Assembly (NCBI GenBank): GCA_015492875.1
Contig: WGEI01000584.1
Location: 1-22,919, forward strand
DNA: 22,919 nt
Direction: 5' to 3'
Source of the DNA: Anaerolineae bacterium
GTDB lineage: Bacteria; Chloroflexota; Anaerolineae; Aggregatilineales; Phototrophicaceae
Positions within the stretch are counted from its first letter, which is position 1, and each line of letters begins with the position of its first letter. Positions 22,030 to 22,919 of this stretch are shown here, one piece after another. Under the pieces are notes generated by a model. It had not been told where the DNA came from and did not search any database. It was given only the letters and a program-made list of their open reading frames with translations. Made by a program: the position numbers and the translations under genes.

Positions 22030-22893
22030 AGAACACCTTCCGTCCCATATAGCGGTTCTGGATGATGGTCAGAGTGAGAATGACCGCGAAGAGTACAAAG
22101 GCCATCGCCGAGCCATAGCCATAGCGCGTCTGCGTTCGCAGCGTTTCGAAAATGTAGATACTGGCCGTGTCCACCGCGCTAGAAGCTGCTGGCGAGCGCA
22201 TGATGAAAATTTGGACGAATGCCTTGAATGTGCCGATGATGGCAATCATGGACAGGAAGAAAGTCGTCGGCGAGAGCAGCGGGAAAGTAATATGGCGGAA
22301 CTCTGCCCAGCGCGACGCGCCATCAATGCGGGCGGCCTCGTAGAGTTCGTTGGGGATATTGCCCAAGCCGGCGAGGAAAATCACGGCAGAATAGCCGATA
22401 TAAGTCCAAGCAGAATAGAAGACAATCGACATCAGCGCTAAGCTAGGCCCCGCCACCCAATCGGCCAGCACAGGGCTAGATTGGCGAATGGCTTCAATCA
22501 CGCCCGGCCCAAACAACAGTTGCGTCACGCCTGACGGCTCTAATAACCAGCGCTGTGGCTCAATGCCGAAGATGGCAATCACCTGATTGATGGGCGATTC
22601 TGGGCGGTGGGAGAATAGTAAACGGAACACCGCCGAAGTGGCGACAAAGGGCATGACATAGGGCATGAAGTAGATGAGGCGAAACAGCGCACGCCCCTTG
22701 ATATTTTGGAAGAGCATATAGGCCAATACCATGCCAACGGATAGCTGAATGGGCACGGTGCTGAAGGCGAAGAATACAGTATTGCGGAAACCCTGCCACA
22801 GGTCATCGTCGGCATTGCCTATCACTAGCGGCAGTTCTGCCACGAGGATATAGCCGCCTGTCAATAGGAGCAAAGCGGTAATGCCCATGATGA
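22022..22893 (-). CDS. ABC sugar permease, MalF/UgpA type, 5' truncated
   Basis: About 290 residues remain of a permease that pairs with permease G. WQGFRNTVFFAFSTVPIQLS (second membrane segment), the FMPYVMPF helix and the EAA loop ELYEAARIDGASRWAEFRH in outline are clear. The reading frame is still open at the 5' end: the codon before the internal ATG 22886-22888 is ATC, and the next runs into adapter sequence. The true start, about 20-40 residues of the first helix and loop, is therefore missing. No ATP-binding subunit is present; it may be upstream on the missing sequence or shared in the genome. Confidence 0.9.
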
Positions 22894-22919
22894 CTGTCTC
22901 TTATACACATCTCCGAGCC
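22894..22919. other. Sequencing adapter (Tn5 mosaic end plus Nextera tail)
   Basis: CTGTCTCTTATACACATCT (22894-22912) is the 19-bp hyperactive Tn5 mosaic end, and CCGAGCC (22913-22919) matches the next bases of the Nextera read-2 adapter. It directly follows coding sequence of permease F and is a library artefact, not part of the genome. Confidence 0.97.

Overview
The window reads like a contig end from a free-living bacterium of the Chloroflexota type, most plausibly Anaerolineae-like. This assignment is inference. It rests on moderate GC, an EF-P with an arginine tip, large secreted beta-sandwich proteins with Gly/Pro/Asn linkers, and a mix of GT4/UGT glycosyltransferases and MalFG-type ABC permeases. 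No rRNA, tRNA, CRISPR, prophage or insertion sequence was seen. The last 26 bases (22894-22919) are not genomic: they match the Tn5 mosaic end plus Nextera adapter, so the contig was cut there during library preparation.

Layout. 1-114 is the C-terminal tail of an unknown + strand gene. It converges, across a hairpin, on a minus-strand pair rho -> efp (2109 to 184), whose rho leader carries a stem-loop. A 511-bp gap with a perfect 14-bp palindrome separates this pair from a + strand operon of a ParB-like protein overlapped by a nucleoside hydrolase (2621-4541). This operon ends 2 bp from a convergent membrane-anchored SGNH hydrolase (4544-5818). Next come two minus-strand secreted paralogues (5907-7742 and 7857-9572). 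Each consists of a signal peptide and two copies of a module of about 250 residues with four regularly spaced cysteines, joined by a low-complexity linker. They are the least explained and most interesting genes here. A minus-strand gene of unknown function follows (9757-10521), with a strong hairpin just upstream of its start.

A UGT/sterol-glucosyltransferase-like gene (10787-12049, +) has a near-consensus sigma70 promoter and a perfect CRP-type inverted repeat at its transcription start. It overlaps the 3' end of the minus-strand cluster tsaE -> tsaB -> rimI -> GT4 (15232 to 12034), which combines tRNA t6A synthesis, ribosomal protein acetylation and a sugar transferase. Divergent from it is a two-component pair: a sensor-HAMP-GAF-histidine kinase (15578-18217) and a stand-alone REC response regulator (18259-18681). 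The regulator shares its stop codon bases with a convergent fumarylacetoacetate hydrolase-family gene (18678-19496).

The right end is a minus-strand sugar-type ABC uptake locus in the unusual order permease F -> permease G -> terminator -> substrate-binding protein. It has no ATPase in view, and permease F is cut by the contig end. Most real starts were chosen by Shine-Dalgarno spacing. Several differ from the longest reading frame: rho, tsaB, the FAH-family gene, the binding protein and the first secreted paralogue. tsaE starts at GTG.
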